In this document: positions 15,497-23,894 of the stretch, piece after piece | How positions within the stretch are numbered: position 1 is the stretch's first letter | How the letters are laid out: the number at the start of each line of letters is the position of its first letter | The notes under the pieces: generated by a model | What the model was told of the DNA's origin: nothing | Databases searched by the model: none | What the model saw: only the letters and a program-made list of their open reading frames with translations | NCBI GenBank assembly: GCA_049642465.1 | Contig: JBAROV010000176.1 | Span: 1 to 32,717, forward strand | Direction: 5' to 3' | DNA: 32,717 nucleotides | Source: CAWDPQ01 sp049642465 | Lineage (GTDB): Bacteria; Acidobacteriota; Vicinamibacteria; Vicinamibacterales; 2-12-FULL-66-21 | Translations under genes and position numbers: made by a program

Positions 15497-17164
15497 ATGC
15501 TGCTGTCCTCGATTATTTTTCTGCCGCTCGCCGGGGCGATCCTCGTCATGTTGGTGGGCGGCAGGGGAGACCGTCCCGACCGCGCATCGGCTGTCCGGTG
15601 GGTCGCGTTGATTGCGTCCCTCGTGGCGTTCGCAGCGACGCTGTTGCTCTGGTGGCGGTTCGATCCGGTGAATGCGGGGTATCAGTTCGAGGAACGTCAC
15701 GCCTGGATTCCGGCCTTTGGCATTCAGTACTACATCGGCGTTGACGGCATCAGCCTGCTTCTCATCGTCCTCACCGGCTTCCTGACACCACTGGCGCTGC
15801 TGTCGTCCTGGGAATCGGTGCACAAAGGCGTCAAGGCGTTTTCATTCTTCATGCTGGCGCTCGAGACGGCGATGATTGGCGTCTTCGCCTCGATTGACCT
15901 GTTCCTGTTCTACATGTTCTGGGACGCCATGCTGATCCCGATGTACTTCCTCATTGGGATTTGGGGATACGAGCGGCGCGTCTACGCGGCCGTCAAGTTC
16001 ATCCTCTACACCATGGCCGGCAGCGTCCTCATGCTGATTGCGATTATCGCGATCGCGTGGGCGTACAGCGAGGCCAACGGCGGGGCGTACAGTTTCAACC
16101 TGCTGGAGCTCCAGGAGCTCTCGCTGTCGGAATCGATGGAGCGATGGTGCTTCCTGGCGTTCGCGCTCGCGTTTGCGATCAAGGTGCCGCTGTTTCCGTT
16201 TCATACGTGGCTGCCCGACGCGCACGTGGAGGCTCCAACCGCCGGCTCCGTGATTCTCGCGGGAGTGCTCCTGAAGATGGGAACCTATGGGCTGCTGCGC
16301 TTCGCATTCCCGCTGTTCCCGCAGGCGGCGATCGCGTTTGCGCCGGTGCTGGCGATGCTGGCGGTCATTGGCATCATCTACGGTGCGCTCGTCGCCATGG
16401 TGCAGCCCGACATGAAGAAGCTGGTGGCGTACTCGAGCGTCAGCCACCTCGGGTTTGTCGTCCTGGGCCTCTGCGCGTTGAATACACAAGGCGTGCAGGG
16501 GGCCGTCTACCAGATGCTCAACCATGGTGTCAGCACCGGCGGTCTGTTCCTGGTTGTCGGCATGCTGTCGGACCGCAGACACACACGGCTGATTGCCGAG
16601 TACGGGGGGCTGAAGGGGGTCGTTCCGCGGCTCGTCGCCGTGTTCCTGCTCATTACCCTGTCGTCGATTGCGCTTCCGGGGATGAACGGCTTCATTGGTG
16701 AATTCCTGATCCTGGTTGGCGCATTCAAATGGGATGCGAGGATGGCCGCCTTCGCGGCGACGGGCGTCATCCTGTCGGCGGTGTACATGTTGTGGATGTT
16801 CCAGCGCGTCAATTACGGTCCCGTCACGCCGAAGAATAGGGACCTGCCAGATCTCACCGCGCGCGAATGGTGGGTGATGGCGCCAACGATTGCGATGGTG
16901 GTGGTGATGGGCGTCTTTCCGGGAGTATTCCTGCGCCCGATGGAAGCCTCGGTCAACCGCGTGATCCAGCACGTCACCGGGCAGCAGGTTGCGCAGGCGC
17001 ATGCCCAGCCATCGGGCAATTCCGAGCGAATCCGTCAGCATTTCTCAAAGTTCTCGGGGCCCCACCCCCGCTCGCGCGCGCTCGGCGGCGACCTTCGGCC
17101 GCTTCCCTCCGGCGCCTCGCGCGGGCCGCAGGCGCTTCGCGAAATCAAGAACACGCGTCCATGA
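15497..17164 (+). CDS. nuoM: NADH-quinone oxidoreductase subunit M, with extra C-terminal tail
   Basis: 555 residues, antiporter-like proton pump (ND4). Signatures: FFMLALETAMIGVFASIDLF, KVPLFPFHTWLPDAHVEAPT and VSHLGFVVLGL. The family normally ends soon after the last helix, near residue 500. Here about 50 polar, Pro/Arg-rich residues follow (GPHPRSRALGGDL and so on), encoded by GC-rich DNA. Bases 17056-17069 are the reverse complement of the core of the 83-bp repeat found before nuoF and nuoJ. The TGA overlaps the nuoN ATG. Confidence 0.95.
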   Translation: MLLSSIIFLPLAGAILVMLVGGRGDRPDRASAVRWVALIASLVAFAATLLLWWRFDPVNAGYQFEERHAWIPAFGIQYYIGVDGISLLLIVLTGFLTPLALLSSWESVHKGVKAFSFFMLALETAMIGVFASIDLFLFYMFWDAMLIPMYFLIGIWGYERRVYAAVKFILYTMAGSVLMLIAIIAIAWAYSEANGGAYSFNLLELQELSLSESMERWCFLAFALAFAIKVPLFPFHTWLPDAHVEAPTAGSVILAGVLLKMGTYGLLRFAFPLFPQAAIAFAPVLAMLAVIGIIYGALVAMVQPDMKKLVAYSSVSHLGFVVLGLCALNTQGVQGAVYQMLNHGVSTGGLFLVVGMLSDRRHTRLIAEYGGLKGVVPRLVAVFLLITLSSIALPGMNGFIGEFLILVGAFKWDARMAAFAATGVILSAVYMLWMFQRVNYGPVTPKNRDLPDLTAREWWVMAPTIAMVVVMGVFPGVFLRPMEASVNRVIQHVTGQQVAQAHAQPSGNSERIRQHFSKFSGPHPRSRALGGDLRPLPSGASRGPQALREIKNTRP

Positions 17165-18603
17165 CCGACTATCTGGCAGTTATCCCGATTGTCATCGTTA
17201 CCCTGGGTGGCCTTGCGGCGATGCTCGCCGCGGCCATCGTCCGCCCTGGCGACCGGATGCCGATCGCCGGGTTTGGTCATATCGTTCTGGTTGGTGCAGC
17301 CGCTGCCTCGGTCTTACTCTGGGATCGCGATGCACAGGCGTTTGGGGTTATCCGCGCCGACAACTTCACGTTGTTCATCAACCTCGTACTCTGCGTGGTC
17401 GGCGTGCTGACGATGTTGATGTCGAGCGAGGTGGTGGAACGCGATCGGCTGCCGGCCGGTGAGTACTTTGCGCTGACGCTCTTCGCGATCGTCGGGATGA
17501 TGATGATGGCGGCGGCCACCGATCTGCTCGTCATCTTTATCGCGCTCGAAGTCTTGTCGCTCGCTGTTTACGTGTTGACCGGCCTGCGCCGGGGGAGCGC
17601 AGCCGGCGCCGAGGCGGCGTTCAAATATTTCCTCCTCGGGTCGTTCTCGAGTGCGTTCTTCCTGTATGGCATCGCGTTCACGTATGCGGTTGCGGGCTCG
17701 ACGCGCCTCGATCAGATCGGGGTCGCACTCTCGGCCCAAGGGACGGGGGCGCCGCAAACGCTAACGTTGCTGGCCGTCGGGTTGCTGGCGGTCGGCTTCG
17801 CGTTCAAAGTGTCGGCCGTGCCGTTCCACATGTGGACACCGGATGCCTACGAAGGCGCGCCGACGATTGTGACGGCGTTCATGTCCACCGGCGTCAAAGC
17901 CGCGGCATTTGCCTCGTTCGCCCGAGTCTTTCTCTCGCCGTTCGAGCCGCTGCAGACACATTGGATCCCGGTCCTCTCGGTCGTGGCGGCTGCGACGATG
18001 ATCGTCGGCACCCTCATCGGCGTCGTCCAGACGAACATCAAGCGGATGCTTGCCTACTCGAGCATCGCTCACGCAGGCTACCTCCTGCTCGGAATCATTG
18101 CCGCCAATTCGACGGGCAAAGCTGCCATCCTGTTTTACTTGCTCGCGTACGCCGTCACGAATCTTGGCGCGCTCGGCATGGTGGCGCTGCTCGGCACGCC
18201 GAAGAACGATCACGATCAGCTCCGGGATTTCGCAGGCCTGTGGAACTCGCGGCCGGCACTGGCCGCGTTGATGACCATCTTTCTGCTCTCGCTGGGCGGA
18301 TTTCCTCCGACCGCAGGATTCATCGGGAAGTGGTACATCTTCACAGCAGCCGTCCAGGAAGGGCACTACTGGCTGGCCATCATTGGAGTACTCACGAGCG
18401 TCGTGTCGGTCTTCTTCTACCTGCGCATCGTCGTGATGATGTACATGAGCGAGGGAGCGCCGGGCGCCGAAACGGGCCGGCCGGCCGTGTCCGCACCTGC
18501 GATGGCGGGCTTGGCACTGGCCACGGCTGCCGTGCTGTATCTCGGAGTGCTGCCAACGCGAGTCCTGGATCTCGCGCGGGATTCGATCGCCACCATTTTC
18601 TGA
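17161..18603 (+). CDS. nuoN: NADH-quinone oxidoreductase subunit N
   Basis: 480 residues starting MTDYLAVIPIVIVTLGGLAA. Antiporter-like signatures: EVLSLAVYVLTGLRRGS, KVSAVPFHMWTPDAYEGAPT and MLAYSSIAHAGYLLLG. NuoN (ND2) is the proximal proton pump. It is the last complex I gene. The ATG overlaps the nuoM stop (ATGA), which fixes the start despite a longer open frame upstream. Confidence 0.97.
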   Translation: MTDYLAVIPIVIVTLGGLAAMLAAAIVRPGDRMPIAGFGHIVLVGAAAASVLLWDRDAQAFGVIRADNFTLFINLVLCVVGVLTMLMSSEVVERDRLPAGEYFALTLFAIVGMMMMAAATDLLVIFIALEVLSLAVYVLTGLRRGSAAGAEAAFKYFLLGSFSSAFFLYGIAFTYAVAGSTRLDQIGVALSAQGTGAPQTLTLLAVGLLAVGFAFKVSAVPFHMWTPDAYEGAPTIVTAFMSTGVKAAAFASFARVFLSPFEPLQTHWIPVLSVVAAATMIVGTLIGVVQTNIKRMLAYSSIAHAGYLLLGIIAANSTGKAAILFYLLAYAVTNLGALGMVALLGTPKNDHDQLRDFAGLWNSRPALAALMTIFLLSLGGFPPTAGFIGKWYIFTAAVQEGHYWLAIIGVLTSVVSVFFYLRIVVMMYMSEGAPGAETGRPAVSAPAMAGLALATAAVLYLGVLPTRVLDLARDSIATIF

Positions 18604-18608
18604 CGCAC

Positions 18609-21038
18609 TTGGGCGCCCGTCTGAGTCACCGCCACGGGCTCCAGGGCGCGCGCGGCGCGCCTGAGATCTGGCTCGTCCTCGGTCTCTTTTTCGTCACCTT
18701 TGCGACGCTGATGCTGGAGGTGCTCGATACGCGCCTCCTCTCGGTCCTGACCTGGTATCACCTGTCATTTCTCGCCGTATCCGTTGCCATGCTGGGGATG
18801 GCTGCCGGGGCGGTCTTCGTATTCGCGGGCGGCGATTGGTTTGCGCACGATCGCGCCGCCCGGCTCCTGCCCGCCATCACGATGGCCTTCGCCCTTTCGC
18901 TGCCGATTTCGCACGTGGCCAATCTCGTCATCCCATTTCCCGTCGTGCGTGCGGGAACGCCTGGAGAGATTGCCGGCGTCGCGATCTCCACGCTCGTCCT
19001 GACGATTCCTTTTGTCGTGTCCGGACTCGCCGTCACCATCGCGTTGACGCGCACGAGCGACCGCGTCGGGATTCTGTATGGTGCGGATCTCGTCGGGGCT
19101 GCCGCCGGGTGCCTGGCGATCGTGGGCCTCCTGGAGCTCACCGACATTACGTCGACGGCATTTGTCACGGCAGGCGCGGCCGCGATTGGCGCGTGGTGCT
19201 TTGCACAGCACCTGGGCCGGCGTGGCGTCGGACCGATGCTGCTCGCCGCGGGTCTGTTCGTCTGTGCCGGTTTGAACAGCCAGGCACGGCATCCGCTCGG
19301 TGTGATGTACCCGAAGAGCCGCGGTCTCTGGATGGACGAACGCTCGCTCGATTATTCGGCGTGGAACGCGCACTCGAACGTGATCGTCCGCGTCCCTGCG
19401 ACGAGCGCGCCGTTTCTCTGGGGTCCCGCGAGCGACGCTCCGAAGACGCCTGTTCGAGCGGCGCTGGCGGCAATCGATGGCGATGCCGGCACGGTCATCA
19501 CACACTGGGACGGCAAGCCGGAATCCCTCGGGTGGGTGCAGTACGACGTCACCTCACTGGCGTATCGGATCCGCAAGGGCAACGTCGCCATCATCGGCGT
19601 GGGTGGCGGGCGCGATGTCCTCACCGCGATCTGGGCAGGTAATCCACGAATTACCGGCATCGAGATAAACAGCGCACTCATGCGGATCCTGACGCAGCGC
19701 TATCGCGAGGTTACGAAGATTGCCGACTATCCGTCCGTCACGCTCGTTCACGATGAAGCGCGGTCGTATCTGACGCGCGCACCCGGCCGCTTCGACGTGC
19801 TGCAGATGTCCTTGATCGACACCTGGGCCGCGACAGGCGCCGGCGCGTTCACCTTGTCGGAGAACGGTCTGTATACGCGCGAAGGCTGGCAGGTCTTCCT
19901 CCGTGCATTGACACCGACGGGCGTGTTCAGCGTGTCTCGCTGGTACGATCCCGGTGCGCCTTCAGAAACGACGCGACTCCTGTCGCTTGGCGTGGCGGCA
20001 TTGCTCGATTTCGGGGTGACTGAGCCTCGACGACACCTCGTCCTCGTCACGCGCGAGCGCGTTGCGACGCTGATGGTCTCGCCCTCAGCCCTTACGGACG
20101 AGGACGGACGTCGGTTGAAGGAGATTTCGGGTGCGCACGATTTTGCGATTGAAGTGAGCCCGTGGAACAACAGCGGCGGCAACAACACACTCGAGCGGAT
20201 TGCCGCGTGCACTTCGCTCGACGCGCTGGAAACTGCGACCAGCCATCCTTATCTGGATTTTCGTCCGCCGACCGATCGCCGTCCGTTCTTCTTCAATATG
20301 CTCAAGCCTGCCGGGCTGTGGAAGGGTGGCAACCAGGGCGGTGAGGGAATTGTTGCCGGAAACCTCGGCGCGACGCGGACGCTCATCTCGCTGTGCGGCG
20401 TCGCCTTGGTACTCGTCCTTGCCATCATTGGATGGCCGTTGATGCTTGCCGGACGCCCGCACACCGCGTCGGGACTGTTTCCCGCAGGCGCAGCCTACTT
20501 CGCAACCATCGGACTCGGGTTCATGTTCGTCCAGATTCCGTTCCTGCAGCGGTTCTCCGTCTACCTTGGACATCCGACCTACACGTTTTCGATCATTCTC
20601 TTCCTCATGATCCTTTCGGCCGGCCTGGGCAGCTTCGCTTCGGAGCGGTTGGACGTCGGTCACTCCCGACGCATCTTCGTGCTTCCCTTCGTTCTCGCGC
20701 TCGCGACGCTTCTGGAGATGCTGCTCCTGCAACCTGCCGTCGAGTCGACGGTTGCGTGGGCATTGCCCGCGCGCACGCTGATCGTGGCGGCCTTCGTCGT
20801 GCCCCTGGCGTTTGGGCTGGGGTTCTGCTTTCCCGTGGGATTGCGCCTGGTCGGTCGCAGCGCGCCGGCCCTCAATGCGTGGATGTGGGGCATCAACGGG
20901 GCGTGCGGCGTGATGGCTTCGATTGTTGCCGTGATGGTGTCGATGTGGGTCGGGATCGAGGCCAATCTGGTGATCGCGGCGGCGTTGTATTTCTCGCTCG
21001 CCCTGCCAATGCGTCTGCTGCAGCGCGCGACCGAATGA
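18609..21038 (+). CDS. Membrane-embedded spermidine-synthase-like protein
   Basis: About 809 residues from a TTG six bases after the nuoN stop (a CTG at 18600 is an alternative; the first ATG is at ~18711). Domain order: an N-terminal block of ~7 membrane helices from IWLVLGLFFVTFATLMLEVLD; a central soluble domain of spermidine synthase/SAM-methyltransferase fold (VAIIGVGGGRDVLTAIW, then ITGIEINSALM, and DEARSYLTR); and a C-terminal block of helices (FATIGLGFMFVQIPFLQRFS to the end). The acidic residues that bind decarboxylated SAM and putrescine in true SpeE enzymes are not clearly conserved, so polyamine synthesis should not be assumed. Function unknown; probably cotranscribed with nuo. 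Confidence 0.75.
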   Translation: MGARLSHRHGLQGARGAPEIWLVLGLFFVTFATLMLEVLDTRLLSVLTWYHLSFLAVSVAMLGMAAGAVFVFAGGDWFAHDRAARLLPAITMAFALSLPISHVANLVIPFPVVRAGTPGEIAGVAISTLVLTIPFVVSGLAVTIALTRTSDRVGILYGADLVGAAAGCLAIVGLLELTDITSTAFVTAGAAAIGAWCFAQHLGRRGVGPMLLAAGLFVCAGLNSQARHPLGVMYPKSRGLWMDERSLDYSAWNAHSNVIVRVPATSAPFLWGPASDAPKTPVRAALAAIDGDAGTVITHWDGKPESLGWVQYDVTSLAYRIRKGNVAIIGVGGGRDVLTAIWAGNPRITGIEINSALMRILTQRYREVTKIADYPSVTLVHDEARSYLTRAPGRFDVLQMSLIDTWAATGAGAFTLSENGLYTREGWQVFLRALTPTGVFSVSRWYDPGAPSETTRLLSLGVAALLDFGVTEPRRHLVLVTRERVATLMVSPSALTDEDGRRLKEISGAHDFAIEVSPWNNSGGNNTLERIAACTSLDALETATSHPYLDFRPPTDRRPFFFNMLKPAGLWKGGNQGGEGIVAGNLGATRTLISLCGVALVLVLAIIGWPLMLAGRPHTASGLFPAGAAYFATIGLGFMFVQIPFLQRFSVYLGHPTYTFSIILFLMILSAGLGSFASERLDVGHSRRIFVLPFVLALATLLEMLLLQPAVESTVAWALPARTLIVAAFVVPLAFGLGFCFPVGLRLVGRSAPALNAWMWGINGACGVMASIVAVMVSMWVGIEANLVIAAALYFSLALPMRLLQRATE

Positions 21039-21066
21039 CGGCGAAACGATCACGCTGACGGGTCAG

Positions 21067-21099
21067 CACGACGACACAACGACACGACGCACACGACGG
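21067..21099. repeat. Degenerate ~8-bp tandem repeat (CACGACGA family)
   Basis: Units CACGACGA, CACAACGA, CACGACG, CACACGACGG in succession. Confidence 0.8.
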
Positions 21100-21176
21100 C
21101 AAGCAAGGATTGGTCTTCGGCTCGGTGGCTCAGTCACGTTATGACTAGCGACAAGCGACTGGCAAACGTCAGACGG

Positions 21177-21204
21177 ACCAGCGACTGGCGACCAGCGACT
21201 GACG
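21177..21204. repeat. 14-bp tandem repeat, two units
   Basis: ACCAGCGACTGGCG followed by ACCAGCGACTGACG, with related AGCGACTGG words upstream at about 21146-21165. Confidence 0.8.
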
Positions 21205-21350
21205 AGCGTCGATTAGTTATGCCTGACGCCTGTCGGTCTCGGGTGACCGCTCTGCGACTGCTGCGGCGCCGCGGACCCGATGTGGCTCCGCCGCGTTCAC
21301 CCTGGGCATCCGCCGACTCAGGGCAAACGGTGCCGCCAGCACCGCCGAAG

Positions 21351-22727
21351 TCACCGGGAGAGCGCTGAAATCGCGCTGCCAACTATCTCGTCCTGCTCCG
21401 GCAGCACGGTACGACAATCGAGCACCACTCGATCCTGTTCGATGCGCGCGATGATCGGCGGGTGACCTTTTCTCAACCGTTCCTCGATCTGAGAGGCCGT
21501 GAGGCTGTCATGCGAGAGCGCAATCAGGCGAGTCGGTATGGCCGATCCGGGCGCGCTTCCGCCACCAATGGTCGAAGCGCCGGAGATGACCGCCGCATGC
21601 AGATCAGCTGACTGAACACGCGCCACGATCTGCTGGGCTCGCGCGTCAATTTCGGATTCACTCATCAGGATCATCCGCACGACCGGGATCTCCGCGGCAC
21701 GCTCTCGGGCGTACGCCTGCAGCGTGGCTTCGAGTGCGGCATACGTCATCTTGTCGGCGCGGACCGCTCGCATCAAGGGATGCCGGCGAATAGATGCGAT
21801 GAGCGACTCGCGACCGACGATGATGCCGGACTGCGGACCACCGAGGAGTTTGTCGCCGCTGAAGAGAACGAGATCCGCTCCTTCCTCGACGGAGCGTTTC
21901 ACCGAAGGTTCCTCGCGCAGCGCATCCGGCGCCTCGTCGAACCCTAAATAGCCGCTTCCTTGATCTTCAGCGACCGGGACGTTCAGCTTGCGGCCAAGCG
22001 TCACGAGTTCAGCGAGCGAGGGCCGCTCCACGAAGCCTTCGATTCGAAAGTTTGACGGGTGCACGCGGAGGATCAGGGCTGTCTTCTCACTGATTGCTGC
22101 CGCGTAGTCCGAGGCGCGGGTCCGGTTCGTCGTGCCGACCTCTCGAAGGATCGCGCCGGACTGACTCATCACGTCAGGTATTCGAAACCCGCCGCCAATC
22201 TCAACCATCTCGCCACGCGAGACGATCACTTCACGACCCGCGGCAAGTGCTGCGAGCGTGATCAGCGTTGCTGCGGCGTTGTTGTTGACGACAAGGGCGT
22301 TTTCTGCGCCGGTCAACTGTGACAGGAGATGGTGCGCGTGAGTGTCGCGTTTACCGCGCGCCCCACGGTCGAGGTCGTATTCGAGGTTCGAGTATCCGCC
22401 GGCAATTGCGGAAACCCGCTGAACCGCTGGCGCGCTCAACGGTGCTCGTCCGAGGTTTGTGTGGATGATGACGCCTGTCGCGTTGATGACGCCGCGGAGC
22501 GAACCCGTGCGCGCGGCGGCCAGGCGTGCCGGCAGCGCCTTGGCGATTGCGTCGGCGAGGTCGGCAGGTAAGGTTGTGCCGGAGGTTGCGGCCTGTCGCC
22601 ACTGAGCGGCCTCTTCACGGAGCGCTTCCACGACGGCCGGCCGGCCGAACTGCTCTTCAAGCGTCTGCATGCCCGGACGTTGCCTTAACTGTTCAATCGA
22701 GGGAATCGCTCGGGTGACACGTTCCAC
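21351..22727 (-). CDS. selA: L-seryl-tRNA(Sec) selenium transferase SelA
   Basis: 458 residues (GTG start). N-terminal domain opens with IPSIEQLRQRPGMQTL, then the PLP fold: INATGVIIHTNLGRAPLS, VNNNAAATLI, and the PLP-lysine segment LFSGDKLLGGPQSGI, with Lys293 as the expected Schiff base. SelA converts Ser-tRNA(Sec) to Sec-tRNA(Sec) using selenophosphate. Length matches the bacterial family. selB normally follows selA but is absent here; instead a repeat-bearing spacer lies downstream. It is divergent from the hypothetical gene at 22759. Confidence 0.96.
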   Translation of the reverse strand: MERVTRAIPSIEQLRQRPGMQTLEEQFGRPAVVEALREEAAQWRQAATSGTTLPADLADAIAKALPARLAAARTGSLRGVINATGVIIHTNLGRAPLSAPAVQRVSAIAGGYSNLEYDLDRGARGKRDTHAHHLLSQLTGAENALVVNNNAAATLITLAALAAGREVIVSRGEMVEIGGGFRIPDVMSQSGAILREVGTTNRTRASDYAAAISEKTALILRVHPSNFRIEGFVERPSLAELVTLGRKLNVPVAEDQGSGYLGFDEAPDALREEPSVKRSVEEGADLVLFSGDKLLGGPQSGIIVGRESLIASIRRHPLMRAVRADKMTYAALEATLQAYARERAAEIPVVRMILMSESEIDARAQQIVARVQSADLHAAVISGASTIGGGSAPGSAIPTRLIALSHDSLTASQIEERLRKGHPPIIARIEQDRVVLDCRTVLPEQDEIVGSAISALSR

Positions 22728-22743
22728 CGGGGCAGGATATCAT
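22714..22743 (+). promoter_or_regulatory. Probable promoter for the gene at 22759
   Basis: -35 GTGACA at 22714-22719 and -10 TATCAT at 22738-22743, with an 18-bp spacer. Each hexamer has five of six consensus bases. The expected start near 22750 leaves a leader of only about 9 nt, without a Shine-Dalgarno. Confidence 0.5.
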
Positions 22744-22758
22744 CCGTCTTTCACTCAA

Positions 22759-23193
22759 ATGAGCGTCGACGAGAACACTCCGCCAGCGGTTCCCGTGCCC
22801 GATTACCGGCCGGTTGAGCGGTTCTGGCCTTACCTCGATGTGCCCGAGCAGCCGACGGAGGAGGAACTCGCCAATCTGAATCCGGAGCTGGCCGAGGCGC
22901 TGTTCGGCCACTCGCCGTTGCCGTTCTCGGTGTCGCTGGAATTTCCCCCGTTCGAAGGGCCCGACTACGCTCGTGCGGTGGAACTCGCACGCGCCTCGTC
23001 CGAATATCGCGAGGTCGGAGACGGGGCGTCTGTTCGCCATCGCGCGCGGTTCTACCCTCAGGAGGTCGTGAAGCTCCGCGATCTGTTCGAGATCGTCGGC
23101 CGACTCGACAGCTGCGACGTACTCGTCGATGATCGGCCTGTCCCGTATGCACGCGAATTATGGCTCCCGTTGCTTTGGTTCCTGATCAGGTAA
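22759..23193 (+). CDS. Conserved hypothetical protein
   Basis: 144 residues from the ATG at 22759 (MSVDENTPPAVPVPDYRPVE). It is acidic and Pro-rich at the N-terminus, with ELANLNPELAEALFGHSPLPF in the middle and an aromatic C-terminus ending LWLPLLWFLIR. No signal peptide or membrane helix is apparent. I do not recognise a family. The frame continues upstream, but that part lies in the promoter and in the selA 5' end, so the internal ATG is preferred. Likely functionally linked to the next gene (51 bp downstream, same strand), though this is inference. Confidence 0.6.
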   Translation: MSVDENTPPAVPVPDYRPVERFWPYLDVPEQPTEEELANLNPELAEALFGHSPLPFSVSLEFPPFEGPDYARAVELARASSEYREVGDGASVRHRARFYPQEVVKLRDLFEIVGRLDSCDVLVDDRPVPYARELWLPLLWFLIR

Positions 23194-23229
23194 CGTCTCG
23201 GGGCTCGGGGGGCGAATTAGAGCGAGACG
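23194..23229 (+). other. Inverted repeat between the two hypothetical genes
   Basis: CGTCTCG (23194-23200) pairs with CGAGACG (23223-23229), immediately after the stop codon. There is no T tract, so it could be a weak processing site or part of a leader. Confidence 0.4.
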
Positions 23230-23244
23230 AGCCGCACTAAACGA

Positions 23245-23826
23245 ATGGCTGAACTGACCGACATCCAAAAGGACCTGTTGACGCTCGAGGCGGATCTCAA
23301 ACGCCTTGAAGCGGAATACAACATGTTCTTTGCCGGCCGCTTGCCTCGTCCGCCGTGGGAGACACGCGGCCGAGTGGAAGCCATGATCAAACGCTGGGAT
23401 CGCGGGCACATTCAGGGATCCGCGGAGCGTTTTCGTTTCGAGAACCTCCAGACGCGCTTTCAGAAATTCACGGAGCTCTGGGATCGCGGTCTCCGCGCGC
23501 GTGAGGAAGGACGACCAGGACCGTTTGCGCAGCCGCCGCCGAAGCAGCGCCCCGGCCGGGGGGCGGACGGCAAAGTGCTGCACGTGGCTGCTTTCAAGGA
23601 CCCCGTGAAGGAGATGGACAAGCTGCATTCGCTGTACGATTCCTTGATGGACGCGCGTCGAAAAACCGGAGAAGACCCGGTTCCATTTCACAAGTTTGCG
23701 GCGCTCGTGAAGGATCAGGTGACGAAGCTGCGCGACGCCGGAAATCCTGAGGTGGCGTTTCGGGTGGTCGTGAAGGACGGGAAGGTAAACTTTACGGTGC
23801 GGGGAGCGAAAACTGGCGAGAAGTGA
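23245..23826 (+). CDS. Conserved hypothetical protein, possibly with an MXAN_5187_C-like domain
   Basis: 193 residues. The N-terminus is an amphipathic helical/coiled segment (LTDIQKDLLTLEADLKRLEA-EYNMFFAGRLPRPPWETR). A basic, Pro-rich linker (PPPKQRPGRGADG) is followed by a C-terminal domain with FHKFAALVKDQVTKLR and a beta-rich end FRVVVKDGKVNFTVRG. This layout recalls proteins with the MXAN_5187 C-terminal domain known from myxobacteria and acidobacteria; the assignment is from memory and weak. Function unknown. It ends convergently with the cold-shock gene across a hairpin. Confidence 0.7.
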   Translation: MAELTDIQKDLLTLEADLKRLEAEYNMFFAGRLPRPPWETRGRVEAMIKRWDRGHIQGSAERFRFENLQTRFQKFTELWDRGLRAREEGRPGPFAQPPPKQRPGRGADGKVLHVAAFKDPVKEMDKLHSLYDSLMDARRKTGEDPVPFHKFAALVKDQVTKLRDAGNPEVAFRVVVKDGKVNFTVRGAKTGEK

Positions 23827-23851
23827 TTGGACCTTGTTTAACGACCGGAGA

Positions 23852-23880
23852 CCGGAAGCGCCGTGGTTCGGCGCCTCCGG
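23852..23880. terminator. Strong hairpin between convergent genes, possible bidirectional terminator
   Basis: CCGGAAGCGCC (23852-23862) pairs with GGCGCCTCCGG (23870-23880) with one G-T type mismatch and a short loop. It lies between the ends of the gene at 23245 and the cold-shock gene. There is no good T tract on either side, so termination is plausible but unproven. Confidence 0.5.
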
Positions 23881-23894
23881 TTCCGTTCGGGGAC

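Larger units (their letters stand above)
21039..21350. other. Convergent spacer with short-period repeats, no gene recognised
   Basis: Lies between the converging spermidine-synthase-like gene and selA. It contains CACGACGA-like units (21067-21099) and ACCAGCGACTGGCG-like units (21177-21204). The remainder (21230-21345) is GC-rich and can fold, but has no T tract or tRNA features. The small open frames here lack homology that I recognise. Confidence 0.6.

Noticed and set aside
15842..17041. Long antisense open frame opposite nuoM (and similar ones at 25958-27037 and 31489-32700)
   Set aside because: These mirror GC-rich sense codons of well-identified genes, are highly charged and low complexity, and have no recognisable motifs.
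17832..18608. Start of the spermidine-synthase-like protein far upstream
   Set aside because: This part overlaps nuoN in another frame and has no homology; the first membrane helix begins after 18650.
21230..21345. Possible tRNA-Sec gene next to selA
   Set aside because: The region folds, but I find no T-loop GGTTCGA-type sequence, no anticodon-stem arrangement and no CCA end on either strand.
21134..21382. Small minus-strand open frame after selA as a separate gene
   Set aside because: Composition follows the repeats in the spacer, no motif or ribosome-binding site is seen, and its start overlaps selA.
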